This document shows, one piece after another, positions 10,337 through 18,857 of a stretch of 57,082 bases of DNA. The stretch is taken from assembly GCF_028694895.1 (NCBI RefSeq), contig NZ_JAQVKA010000004.1:1-57082 (forward strand), read 5' to 3'. A program made the position numbers and the translations under genes. Under the pieces are notes generated by a model that worked only from the letters and a program-made list of their open reading frames with translations, ran no database searches and was not told where the DNA came from. The stretch's first letter is position 1; every line of letters begins with the position of its first letter. This DNA is from Sulfurimonas sp. Its GTDB lineage: Bacteria > Campylobacterota > Campylobacteria > Campylobacterales > Sulfurimonadaceae.

Positions 10337-10403
10337 GAAATAGAACTTTTTTATTTATTTGATCATATACTTCAAAATAATGAAATTTAATTAGGATGAG
10401 AAA

Positions 10404-11291
10404 ATGACTGCACCGCTAAATCAATCTAATTTTACAAAGTATCAACCATTTGTAAAATGGGTTGGTGGTAAAAGGGGTCTTTTATCTCAAATAATTCCTC
10501 TTATTCCAGAGGAATTTAATAACTATTTTGAGCCTTTTGTAGGTGGTGGCGCACTCTTCTTTGAACTTTATTCACTAGGGCTTTTAAAAGATAAAAATGT
10601 CTATCTTTTTGATATAAATTCAGAACTTATCAACGCTTACAATATTGTAAAATCCAATCCTTTTGACTTAGTAAAAGAACTTCAAAAATTTAAAGAAAAA
10701 CACTCTAAAGAGTTTTATTATGAAGTAAGGGCTTGGGATAGAGAAGAAAACTTTTTAAAAAGAAGTGAAATAGAGCGTGCTTCAAGATTTATCTATCTAA
10801 ACAAGACTTGCTTTAACGGGCTTTATCGTGTGAATAGTAAAGGTTATCACAATGTGCCTATTGGGAGTTATAAAAATCCAAATATTTGTGATGAGCTTGT
10901 TATTTATAATGCTAGTGAAGCTCTGCAAAATGCCACGATTTTAAATAATTCATACAAAGATGTGCTTTTACATGCAAAAGCAAATGACTTCGTATATTTT
11001 GATCCTCCGTATTATCCGCTTACACCAACTTCAAGTTTTACCTCTTACAATGAAAATAGTTTTTTAGATAAAGAACAAAGAGAGCTTTTTGAAGTATTTG
11101 ATAAATTAGCAAAACAAAAGAGTCATGTCATGCACTCAAATTCAGATACTAATTTTATAAATGAGTTATATGAAAAATTTGAAATTAAAAATATCCAAGC
11201 TAATAGATTTATCAATAGCAAAAGTAATGGACGCGGAAAGATTAGTGAAGTTTTAGTAAAAAATAACATAAAAGGTTTGTTATGCAAATAA
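10404..11291 (+). CDS. D12-class DNA adenine methyltransferase (Dam/DpnM-like, probable GATC)
   Basis: PFVKWVGGKRGLL motif I; FVYFDPPYYPL motif IV; N-terminal and C-terminal D12-class features. Confidence 0.92.
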   Translation: MTAPLNQSNFTKYQPFVKWVGGKRGLLSQIIPLIPEEFNNYFEPFVGGGALFFELYSLGLLKDKNVYLFDINSELINAYNIVKSNPFDLVKELQKFKEKHSKEFYYEVRAWDREENFLKRSEIERASRFIYLNKTCFNGLYRVNSKGYHNVPIGSYKNPNICDELVIYNASEALQNATILNNSYKDVLLHAKANDFVYFDPPYYPLTPTSSFTSYNENSFLDKEQRELFEVFDKLAKQKSHVMHSNSDTNFINELYEKFEIKNIQANRFINSKSNGRGKISEVLVKNNIKGLLCK

Positions 11292-12973
11292 TAAAAGCGT
11301 TTCAGGATTTTAAATTAACCGATACTCAAGTTAGTTTAGCATTAGATTTTTATGGAAAAAAATACAAGTTTACAGAAAAATCTATTGCTTACATGTTCTT
11401 TATTCTTGAAGAAATATTTGATCTTCAAGATGATGAAATATACAACTCACTTACTGATACAAGCTTTATTACAAGACAATCTGATTACATAGATAAAAAA
11501 CATTATCCACATGATAGAGGAATAGATGCAATTATTATAGATGAAGAGAATAAAATTGTTCATTTGTTTAATTTTAAACATATATCAAATTATGAAAAAG
11601 CAAAAAATGCTAAGTTTGAAAGTAATGAAATTGATAAAGTTTTAAATTTCCTTACTGCAGTATTTGAAAGAAAACCTGATGCTAACTCAAATCCAAAAAT
11701 ACTTGAAAAACTCAATGAAATTTTTTCTGCACAAGAAAAAGGGGTTATGTTTTCATTCCAAATATATTTTAGTGCAAATATATATGAAGGTTTTACAACA
11801 GATGAAGAAAATAGATTAGCAGAAAGACTGAAAATGTTTAGAGGGACTGGTTTTCAATATATTCTCTTAGATTCTATAGTTCAAAAACTGACCTCCTATA
11901 GTGAACAGCTAGATGCCAGATTTAAAATTGTTGATAATCATTTTTTTGAAAAAAGCGAATTTGGTAGAAGAGCATTAATTGTTGAAATATATGCAAAAGA
12001 TTTAATTAGAATTGTTTCCAATGATAAAGAATTACGCAATAACTTAGAAGCTGATGATATTTTAATAAATCAATCTTATATTAATGAAAATGCTTTTGAA
12101 GATAATGTGAGAGTATATAAAGAACAAGGTACCAATGTTAATAAAAATATTAAAAGTACTGCTTTAGATGAACAAGAGAGTAAAAAGTTTTTCTTTTATA
12201 ATAATGGAATAACTATTACATGTGAGGAATTTGATTATCGTGGGCATAGAGCTATGCCAATAATTTTAAAAGGGTTGCAAATTGTAAATGGCAGTCAGAC
12301 TATCCACTCTCTAAAAGATGCTATGACTGAAAACAAAGATTTTTTTGATGATATTTCTCTATTATGTAGAATATATGAGACAAAAGATCAAAGTTTTAAA
12401 AATAAAATAGCAGAATATACAAATAATCAAAATCCAGTAACTAATCGAGACATTAGATCTATTGATGTTGTTCAAATTAAATTAGAAAAAGAGTTAGTAG
12501 CTTCAGGATATTATTATGAGCGAAAAAAGAATCAACATAAAGACAAGAACAAGGAAGAAAGAATAGATGCTGAAAAACTAGGACAAGCTATGCTAAGCTA
12601 CTATGTACAAATGCCAGGTGAAGCAAAAAATAAAAAGAGTATCATTTTTTCTACTAAATATAATGAAATCTTTGATAACAACATTACAGCTGAGAAAGCT
12701 TTAAAAGCTTACCGTTTATATATTGAAATAGAGAATAAAAAGATCGACCTATTAGAAAGTAAACCTTTTTTATCACATGCAACGTATTACATAATGTATT
12801 TTATTTCTCTCATTGCTTCTAATGATGAATTAATGAATTTTTATGATAAAGCAATCGAGTATATTGAATTTATACGTGGTAAAGAAAAAGAAAAATTAAA
12901 AGAAAAATTCTCAGATGCAGTATTATTTAAAGGGAGTACGCCAAAAGCTTATTTGTCAGAGTTGGGCTTATGA
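11282..12973 (+). CDS. AIPR-family protein (abortive infection phage resistance-like)
   Basis: KKFFFYNNGITITC and LKGLQIVNGSQTIHSL core motifs; N-terminal GIDAIIIDEENKIVHLFNFKH restriction-endonuclease-fold-like segment. Confidence 0.85.
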   Translation: MQIIKAFQDFKLTDTQVSLALDFYGKKYKFTEKSIAYMFFILEEIFDLQDDEIYNSLTDTSFITRQSDYIDKKHYPHDRGIDAIIIDEENKIVHLFNFKHISNYEKAKNAKFESNEIDKVLNFLTAVFERKPDANSNPKILEKLNEIFSAQEKGVMFSFQIYFSANIYEGFTTDEENRLAERLKMFRGTGFQYILLDSIVQKLTSYSEQLDARFKIVDNHFFEKSEFGRRALIVEIYAKDLIRIVSNDKELRNNLEADDILINQSYINENAFEDNVRVYKEQGTNVNKNIKSTALDEQESKKFFFYNNGITITCEEFDYRGHRAMPIILKGLQIVNGSQTIHSLKDAMTENKDFFDDISLLCRIYETKDQSFKNKIAEYTNNQNPVTNRDIRSIDVVQIKLEKELVASGYYYERKKNQHKDKNKEERIDAEKLGQAMLSYYVQMPGEAKNKKSIIFSTKYNEIFDNNITAEKALKAYRLYIEIENKKIDLLESKPFLSHATYYIMYFISLIASNDELMNFYDKAIEYIEFIRGKEKEKLKEKFSDAVLFKGSTPKAYLSELGL

Positions 12974-13890
12974 TAAAAATGAAATTTGAAATTCTAAAAA
13001 ATACCCTCCAAGATTCAATTTTTACATGGGATTATTTTACTGACTTTGAAAAAGTAAAAAAGAATATAAAGAAAATAGAAAAAGAGCTCAATCTTCTTAA
13101 TTATTTAATAGGCAAAGAAAATCTTGAAGAGGAGTTTTTATCTTTGGTGGAAGAGTATCCTAAAGTAAGAAAGATTTTACCTATTTTAATTGCAATTAGA
13201 AACAATAAATTATCTGAAACATCAGTTATTACAGATGAAGAACTATTAAATGCTGAAAATAAGAAATATATCTTCAATGATCCAATTGATGAAAATATAA
13301 AAAAAGAATTATTAATTTTTTTCAATATTAGTGGATTGAAATACTTATTTGAAAGTAAATCAGTAAAAAACTTAGTTGATTATTGTTATGGTGTTGAAGT
13401 TGGGCTTGATACAAATGCAAGAAAAAATAGAACTGGCAAACTAATGGAAGAACTTTGTGAAAATTTTATGAATAATTTTATCAAAGAGCATAAAGAGTTT
13501 AAATTATTAAGAGAAGCTACAAAAGTTCATATATTAAAAGAATTTAACATAGATGTTAAGACACAAATTGATGCTGATGAAAAAAAGAAAAATGATAGAA
13601 GATTTGATTTTGTACTTTATGATACTAAGAAGCATAAATTATATATATTTGAAGTTAACTATTATAGTAGTAGTGGTTCAAAGCCAAATTCGATTGCGCG
13701 AGAGTATACAGATTTATTTGTTTTATTAAAAAGTCAAAATATTGAATTTGTTTGGATTACAGATGGAAAAGGATGGTTGAAAATGACTAATGCTTTAGAA
13801 CAAACTGTAGAACATAATGATTATGTAATTAATCTTGACATGTTAAAAAATGGAATTCTCGAAGAAATAGTTCTCAGCAAATCTTACTAA
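12970..13890 (+). CDS. type II restriction endonuclease, DpnII/MboI-like
   Basis: NARKNRTGKLMEELCENFM, RRFDFVLYDTKKHKLYIFEVNYYSSSGSKPNSIAREY; partner of the D12 methyltransferase. Confidence 0.85.
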   Translation: MIKMKFEILKNTLQDSIFTWDYFTDFEKVKKNIKKIEKELNLLNYLIGKENLEEEFLSLVEEYPKVRKILPILIAIRNNKLSETSVITDEELLNAENKKYIFNDPIDENIKKELLIFFNISGLKYLFESKSVKNLVDYCYGVEVGLDTNARKNRTGKLMEELCENFMNNFIKEHKEFKLLREATKVHILKEFNIDVKTQIDADEKKKNDRRFDFVLYDTKKHKLYIFEVNYYSSSGSKPNSIAREYTDLFVLLKSQNIEFVWITDGKGWLKMTNALEQTVEHNDYVINLDMLKNGILEEIVLSKSY

Positions 13891-13891
13891 A

Positions 13892-13912
13892 ATATATGAC
13901 AATTTGTCATAT
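13892..13912. promoter_or_regulatory. palindrome ATATGACAA-T-TTGTCATAT (copy 2) just after the endonuclease stop
   Basis: Perfect 9-bp arms at 13894-13912; matches copy 1. Confidence 0.75.
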
Positions 13913-13970
13913 TATCACTCTCTCTTTTTTCAATTTGATATAATATTTTATATTAATAAAAGAGGTTTTC

Positions 13971-14243
13971 ATGAATACTACTTATTTCAAATCCCTTTAT
14001 ATCTTAGATGTAGATACGCTAGAAACAGAGGTTGCAGACCATCTTGTTATGTGCGGTACGCAAAATTGGGAGCATTATTATGATCTGTGCCCACAAGAGG
14101 CGCATGTAGAGACTTTGCAAGATATTGTTCTTATAGAGTTTAAAGATAAAAAAACATTTCAAAGTTTTATTACAACTAATGAAACTATAGATTATTCTTT
14201 AGAGCATGAAAATCCTTTGGTACTGATTCATGGCAAAGATTAA
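13971..14243 (+). CDS. hypothetical 90-aa protein overlapping the downstream methyltransferase
   Basis: TATAAT at 13939-13944, AGAGG Shine-Dalgarno; 14-nt overlap with 14230 ORF. Confidence 0.7.
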   Translation: MNTTYFKSLYILDVDTLETEVADHLVMCGTQNWEHYYDLCPQEAHVETLQDIVLIEFKDKKTFQSFITTNETIDYSLEHENPLVLIHGKD

Positions 14244-14979
14244 AAAACTTCACCCTGAAGAGTTTGAACTAGAGTGTGCAACAGTTTGGAGCTTTAGAAG
14301 ACGTGGGAATTGGGCGACTCATAACTCAAAATATAGAGGAAATTGGGCACCTGAAGTTGTTCGTAATCTTATACTTAGATATTCACAAGAGAAAGATTGT
14401 TTGTTAGATCCGATGATTGGCGGAGGAACAACTGCTGTTGAGTGTAAACTTTTAAACCGTCGTCTTTTAGCCTTAGATATCAATCCAAACGCGATAGAAC
14501 TGACAAATAATGCGCTTAATTTTGAATGTGAATACAATCCTAGAATAAGAGTTGAGTTAAATGATGCTAGAAATTTGTCAATCTTAAAAGATGAAACAAT
14601 AGACTTCATTTTAAATCATCCACCTTATGCAGACATAATCAAGTATAGTGATAAAAAGATAGAAGAAGACCTATCAAATATACATGATTTAGAAAAGTTT
14701 TGTGATGAGATGGAAAAAGTTGCAAATGAGTTTTATAGAGTTTTGAAAAAAGATAAATATTGTGCAATCTTGATAGGCGATACTAGAAGAAATAAAATGT
14801 ATCAACCTATGGCTTTTATGGTGATGCAAAGATTTTTAAAAGTTGGTTTCGAGCTCAAAGAAGACATAATCAAACATCAACATAATTGTAAAGCTACAGG
14901 CTTTTGGGTAAACAAAAGTAAAGAAGCAAATTTTTTGCTTATTATGCATGAGCACCTTTTTGTATTTAAAAAGAGTTAG
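14230..14979 (+). CDS. DNA methyltransferase-like SAM-dependent methyltransferase
   Basis: DPMIGGGTTAVE motif I, ILNHPPYADIIKYS motif IV. Confidence 0.8.
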   Translation: MAKIKKLHPEEFELECATVWSFRRRGNWATHNSKYRGNWAPEVVRNLILRYSQEKDCLLDPMIGGGTTAVECKLLNRRLLALDINPNAIELTNNALNFECEYNPRIRVELNDARNLSILKDETIDFILNHPPYADIIKYSDKKIEEDLSNIHDLEKFCDEMEKVANEFYRVLKKDKYCAILIGDTRRNKMYQPMAFMVMQRFLKVGFELKEDIIKHQHNCKATGFWVNKSKEANFLLIMHEHLFVFKKS

Positions 14980-14983
14980 TTTT

Positions 14984-15082
14984 ATCCGCAAAAATATCCG
15001 CAATTTTTATTTTTTTAAAATATACAAAAGCCATAAATAGGGTATAAAAAGGCATAATACATTAACAAAAATATCCGCAATT
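14984..15082. repeat. three copies of ATCCGCAA (14984, 14996, 15073), two within a 16-bp repeat AAAAATATCCGCAATT (14990-15005, 15067-15082)
   Basis: Read directly. Confidence 0.85.
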
Positions 15083-15110
15083 AATATATAAAAATATATA
15101 GGTTTAAAAC

Positions 15111-17348
15111 TTGAATGAAACTCTAATCGGACAAATTGATAAAATCCTCTTTGAAGAGGAAGCTTTTTTTATAGCTGTGCTAAAGAGTGGGGAAAAGATT
15201 AGTGGGTCTTATTTTGAGAGTGAAATTTCACATATCAAAGATAGTGCTGTAACTCTTAGGGGGCACTGGGAAGAGCATAAGAAGTATGGGAAGACATTTA
15301 AGTTTGAACATATCAAAGTAAACCAGAATGAGCTTTTTTTCTTTCTCAACAAGATAGTAAAAGGGTTTACTAAAAAGCTTACCGCAGAGTTGATTGAGCA
15401 CTTTGGGAATGAGGGGCTTGTTGATGTTTTGGACAATGACATCGAGAGGCTTTTGGAGTTTAGCGGTATCAAGGAAAAACGTCTCAAAAAGATACAAGCT
15501 TCTTGGAAAAAGTTTCGCTCCATGCGTGAGATAGGGGAGTTTTTAACTCCTTATGATGTAACTCCCGCACTTTTAACTACCATCGCAACGGCTATGCGAG
15601 ATGTGGATGAGCCGTGTGCTAAGATAAAAAATAATCCCTACATCTTGACATCCATAAATAGCATCGGGTTTAAAAGAGCGGATGAGTTAGCACTGAAGAT
15701 GGGCGTAGCAAAAGAGGATGAAAACCGCATCGGCTCGGCTATGGATTATGTGCTTTTGAACTACTGTGAGCAGCAAGGAAACTCATGTGTGGCAAAAGAT
15801 ATCCTTTTTCGTGAGCTAGATGAGTTGCTTGGTTTTAGTGATAAAAATCATATATATGAAGCGACACTAGTTGAGAGAGTTAGTGAGGGAAGTATAGTTC
15901 TCATGAGGAACGACCGTCTTTCTCCTTCACGTCTTTATGACGCAGAGAAGTTCTTATATGATGAGTTTAAAAGAAGAGCAAAGCTTGAAAATGGTGGGTT
16001 TGTTAAAGATTTGGATCTGTTTTTAAGCGAGCATGATTTAAAGCTTGGAGATGAGCAAAAAGAGGCTGTCAAGAAGATAAACGAAGGCGCATCTATACTC
16101 TTTTTAGTTGGATATGCGGGAACTGGAAAGAGCACCACTTCAAAAACTATTCTTGATTTGTTAAATATAAAATATGATAAAAAAGAGATTATCACCTGTG
16201 CTCTTAGCGGTATCGCTTCACAGCGCATAGCCGATACTACGGGCTATGAGAGTGCAACTATACAATCACTTTTGGTGAAGTTTGAAGAGAGAGACTATTT
16301 CCCATATTCGGTTGTTTTGATAGATGAAGCCTCTATGATAAACTCATCTTTGTTTGCAAGATTGGTTAGAAAAGTTAGCAGAGATGCTCTGCTGATAGTT
16401 GTCGGAGATGATGCACAGCTTCCTCCTATAGGCGCTGGAAATGTGCTCAGTGATGTCTTAACATTAGAACTTGCACCGATAGTCAAACTTACAAAGATAT
16501 ATAGACAAAGTGAAGATAAAGCGATAACGGTTATAGCAAATGATATTCGTTTGGGAGTGGTGCCTGAGTATAAAAAGGAGTATGAGGATTTTGAGTTTGT
16601 GGATGTTAGTATGCAAAACTACTATGCTCTTAAAAACCAACTCACTCAAGCGGAACTCTCAACTCAAAGAGAGGAGAACTCTGCGCAAATAGTCGCGGTT
16701 ATTGCTCATAAAGTTTTAGAGTCAATTGAGAAAGCTAGATATAGACTGAGCAATAAACGTATTAAAGAGTACCTAAACTACTTTCAGGTTATAACGCCTA
16801 TGAAAGGCGGAACTCTTGGCTCAAACAACCTAAATATTGTCCTGCAAAACTACTTTAACCCAAACCCAAAAAAGTGCGTAAAAAGAGGTTTTTCAGAGTT
16901 TAGACTTATGGATAAAGTAGTCCATACAAAAAATGAAAACATGACTTCTTGGAGTGGCGAGGGTTTTAAAGTGGGCGAAGATTCTGCTCAAAGACGAATA
17001 TTTAACGGGATGAGTGGACTACTTTTTAAGATAGAAGAGGATGATGAACAAGTGTTCGTTTTTTATCCAAATGAGGATGTTGTTGTTGTTTATGAGTATG
17101 AAGAGTTAAAGTCGCATCTGATGCTCTCTTACGCGCTTACTATCCACAAAGTTCAAGGCATGGAGTACGATATAGTAGTTATTCCTATGAGTTTTTCGCA
17201 CTACATCATGCACAACACAAAACTCATCTATACAGCTATTACAAGGGCAAAGCATAAGTGCATCTTAGTAGGCGAGAGCATGGCCTTTGAGAGTGCATGT
17301 CGCAAGCTTGATATTACCGCAAGAGATACAGTCCTTCTAGAGTTATAA
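15111..17348 (+). CDS. RecD2-like ATP-dependent helicase (TTG start)
   Basis: LVGYAGTGKSTTS Walker A, VVLIDEASMI, GDDAQLPPIGAG, LTIHKVQGMEYD, YTAITRAKHKCIL. Confidence 0.9.
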   Translation: MNETLIGQIDKILFEEEAFFIAVLKSGEKISGSYFESEISHIKDSAVTLRGHWEEHKKYGKTFKFEHIKVNQNELFFFLNKIVKGFTKKLTAELIEHFGNEGLVDVLDNDIERLLEFSGIKEKRLKKIQASWKKFRSMREIGEFLTPYDVTPALLTTIATAMRDVDEPCAKIKNNPYILTSINSIGFKRADELALKMGVAKEDENRIGSAMDYVLLNYCEQQGNSCVAKDILFRELDELLGFSDKNHIYEATLVERVSEGSIVLMRNDRLSPSRLYDAEKFLYDEFKRRAKLENGGFVKDLDLFLSEHDLKLGDEQKEAVKKINEGASILFLVGYAGTGKSTTSKTILDLLNIKYDKKEIITCALSGIASQRIADTTGYESATIQSLLVKFEERDYFPYSVVLIDEASMINSSLFARLVRKVSRDALLIVVGDDAQLPPIGAGNVLSDVLTLELAPIVKLTKIYRQSEDKAITVIANDIRLGVVPEYKKEYEDFEFVDVSMQNYYALKNQLTQAELSTQREENSAQIVAVIAHKVLESIEKARYRLSNKRIKEYLNYFQVITPMKGGTLGSNNLNIVLQNYFNPNPKKCVKRGFSEFRLMDKVVHTKNENMTSWSGEGFKVGEDSAQRRIFNGMSGLLFKIEEDDEQVFVFYPNEDVVVVYEYEELKSHLMLSYALTIHKVQGMEYDIVVIPMSFSHYIMHNTKLIYTAITRAKHKCILVGESMAFESACRKLDITARDTVLLEL

Positions 17349-17404
17349 GCGCTAATTTATATACTTGTACTTATAATAGCTTCATATCAGTTGTGGAGTT
17401 AATC

Positions 17405-18274
17405 ATGGCAGGAAATAGACTAAAAGTAGCGATTTGCGGGAAAAGTGGTTTGGTTGGCTCTAAACTTACAAAGTATTTTTTATCTCAGCATAATGAAGTT
17501 ATAGAAGTAAAGATTATGGGTGGCGTACCTGTAGAAGATGTGGCAAAGCAGATAGATAGATGCGATATCTTGATAAATCTTAGTGGAGCTACAATCCTCT
17601 CAAAGTGGAGCAAAGAGTATAAAAAAGTTCTATATTCAAGCCGTATAGAGACTACAAAAAAACTGGTCGATGCTATTGAACTCTGCCATGAGAGACCTAA
17701 ACTCTTTTTAAATGCTTCAGCTGTTGGAATCTATAAATCAGATATGACGCATGATGACAACTCAGAGGAATTCTCAGATGATTTTTTAGCACATCTGTGT
17801 AAAGATTGGGAAGCAGAGGCGAGACGCTCAGGTGAGTTTGGAGTAAGAAACGTACAGATGCGCTTTGGCGTTATCTTTGCAAAAGAGGGTGGCGCACTAC
17901 AGAAGATGCTTCCACCTTTTAAGCTTGGTTTAGGCGGTATTGTTGGAGGCGGAGAGCAGATGGTTTCGTGGATTCATATAGAGGATTTGGTGAGAGCAGT
18001 TGCGTTTATAATCAAAACTCCAGATATAAGTGGCTCTGTAAACTTTTGCGCGCCAAATCCACTTAGCAACAAAGAGCAGACAAAAGTTCTTGGAGAAGTT
18101 CTACACCGTCCAACTATCTTCCCACTTCCTGCATTTGTGCTAAAACTTCTTTATGGAGAGGGTGCTAGTGTTATACTTGATTCAAAAGAGGTATATCCAT
18201 CAAAGCTTCTTGAGAGCGGGTTTGCTTACGAGTATGATAACTTTAAAGATGCACTTCAAGAGATAGTTAGTTAG
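17405..18274 (+). CDS. TIGR01777-family NAD-dependent epimerase-like protein
   Basis: GKSGLVGSKLTKYF, LINLSGATILSKWS, FLNASAVGIY; ATG 17405 preferred to GTG 17393. Confidence 0.88.
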   Translation: MAGNRLKVAICGKSGLVGSKLTKYFLSQHNEVIEVKIMGGVPVEDVAKQIDRCDILINLSGATILSKWSKEYKKVLYSSRIETTKKLVDAIELCHERPKLFLNASAVGIYKSDMTHDDNSEEFSDDFLAHLCKDWEAEARRSGEFGVRNVQMRFGVIFAKEGGALQKMLPPFKLGLGGIVGGGEQMVSWIHIEDLVRAVAFIIKTPDISGSVNFCAPNPLSNKEQTKVLGEVLHRPTIFPLPAFVLKLLYGEGASVILDSKEVYPSKLLESGFAYEYDNFKDALQEIVS

Positions 18275-18284
18275 GAGATTTGTT

Positions 18285-18857
18285 ATGATAGATGCTGTAG
18301 TTTTAAGAGTTGCAAAGAGTGCGATTTTAAGCAAGTTTGATGGTAGTTATAGTTTTGATAAAGAGACGCTCCTAGATAAGTATCCATTTTTAAAAAAGAA
18401 GGGTGCTTGTTTTGTAACGCTAGAGTATAGCGGAAACTTAAGAGGCTGCATAGGCTCTATCATAGCGCATAGAACCCTTCTTGATGACATTATAAGCAAC
18501 GCAATCTCAGCTGCTTTTAAAGACCCAAGGTTTAACCCTCTAAGTAAAGAGGAGTTGTCAAACCTAAACCTTGAAGTCTCTATACTTACGCCTCCAGAGA
18601 TTTTAGAGTATGAGGATTATGAGGATTTATTAAAAAAGGTAACACCGTTTAAAGATGGGCTTATCTTAAACTATGGCTCATATCAGGGAACATTTTTACC
18701 TCAGGTTTGGGATGATCTAAAAACACCAGAACTTTTTTTAGAACATCTAAGTTATAAGGCTGGAACAAATCCCAGCGTTTTTGCATATCACCCAAGTATA
18801 TATAGATATAGAGTTGAGGCGATAGAGGAGAATTTTGATGAAGTACTTCCACTATAA
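18285..18857 (+). CDS. amrA: AmmeMemoRadiSam system protein A (AMMECR1 domain)
   Basis: GACFVTLEYSGNLRGCIGSIIAHRTLLDDI. Confidence 0.93.
   Translation: MIDAVVLRVAKSAILSKFDGSYSFDKETLLDKYPFLKKKGACFVTLEYSGNLRGCIGSIIAHRTLLDDIISNAISAAFKDPRFNPLSKEELSNLNLEVSILTPPEILEYEDYEDLLKKVTPFKDGLILNYGSYQGTFLPQVWDDLKTPELFLEHLSYKAGTNPSVFAYHPSIYRYRVEAIEENFDEVLPL

Noticed and set aside
10404-13890. Possible avoidance of GATC in the R-M cassette as proof of specificity
   Set aside because: GATC occurs in the cassette (for example near 11000, 11420, 12390, 12740, 13280) and elsewhere; a protected host need not avoid it, and I cannot compute a bias reliably by eye.
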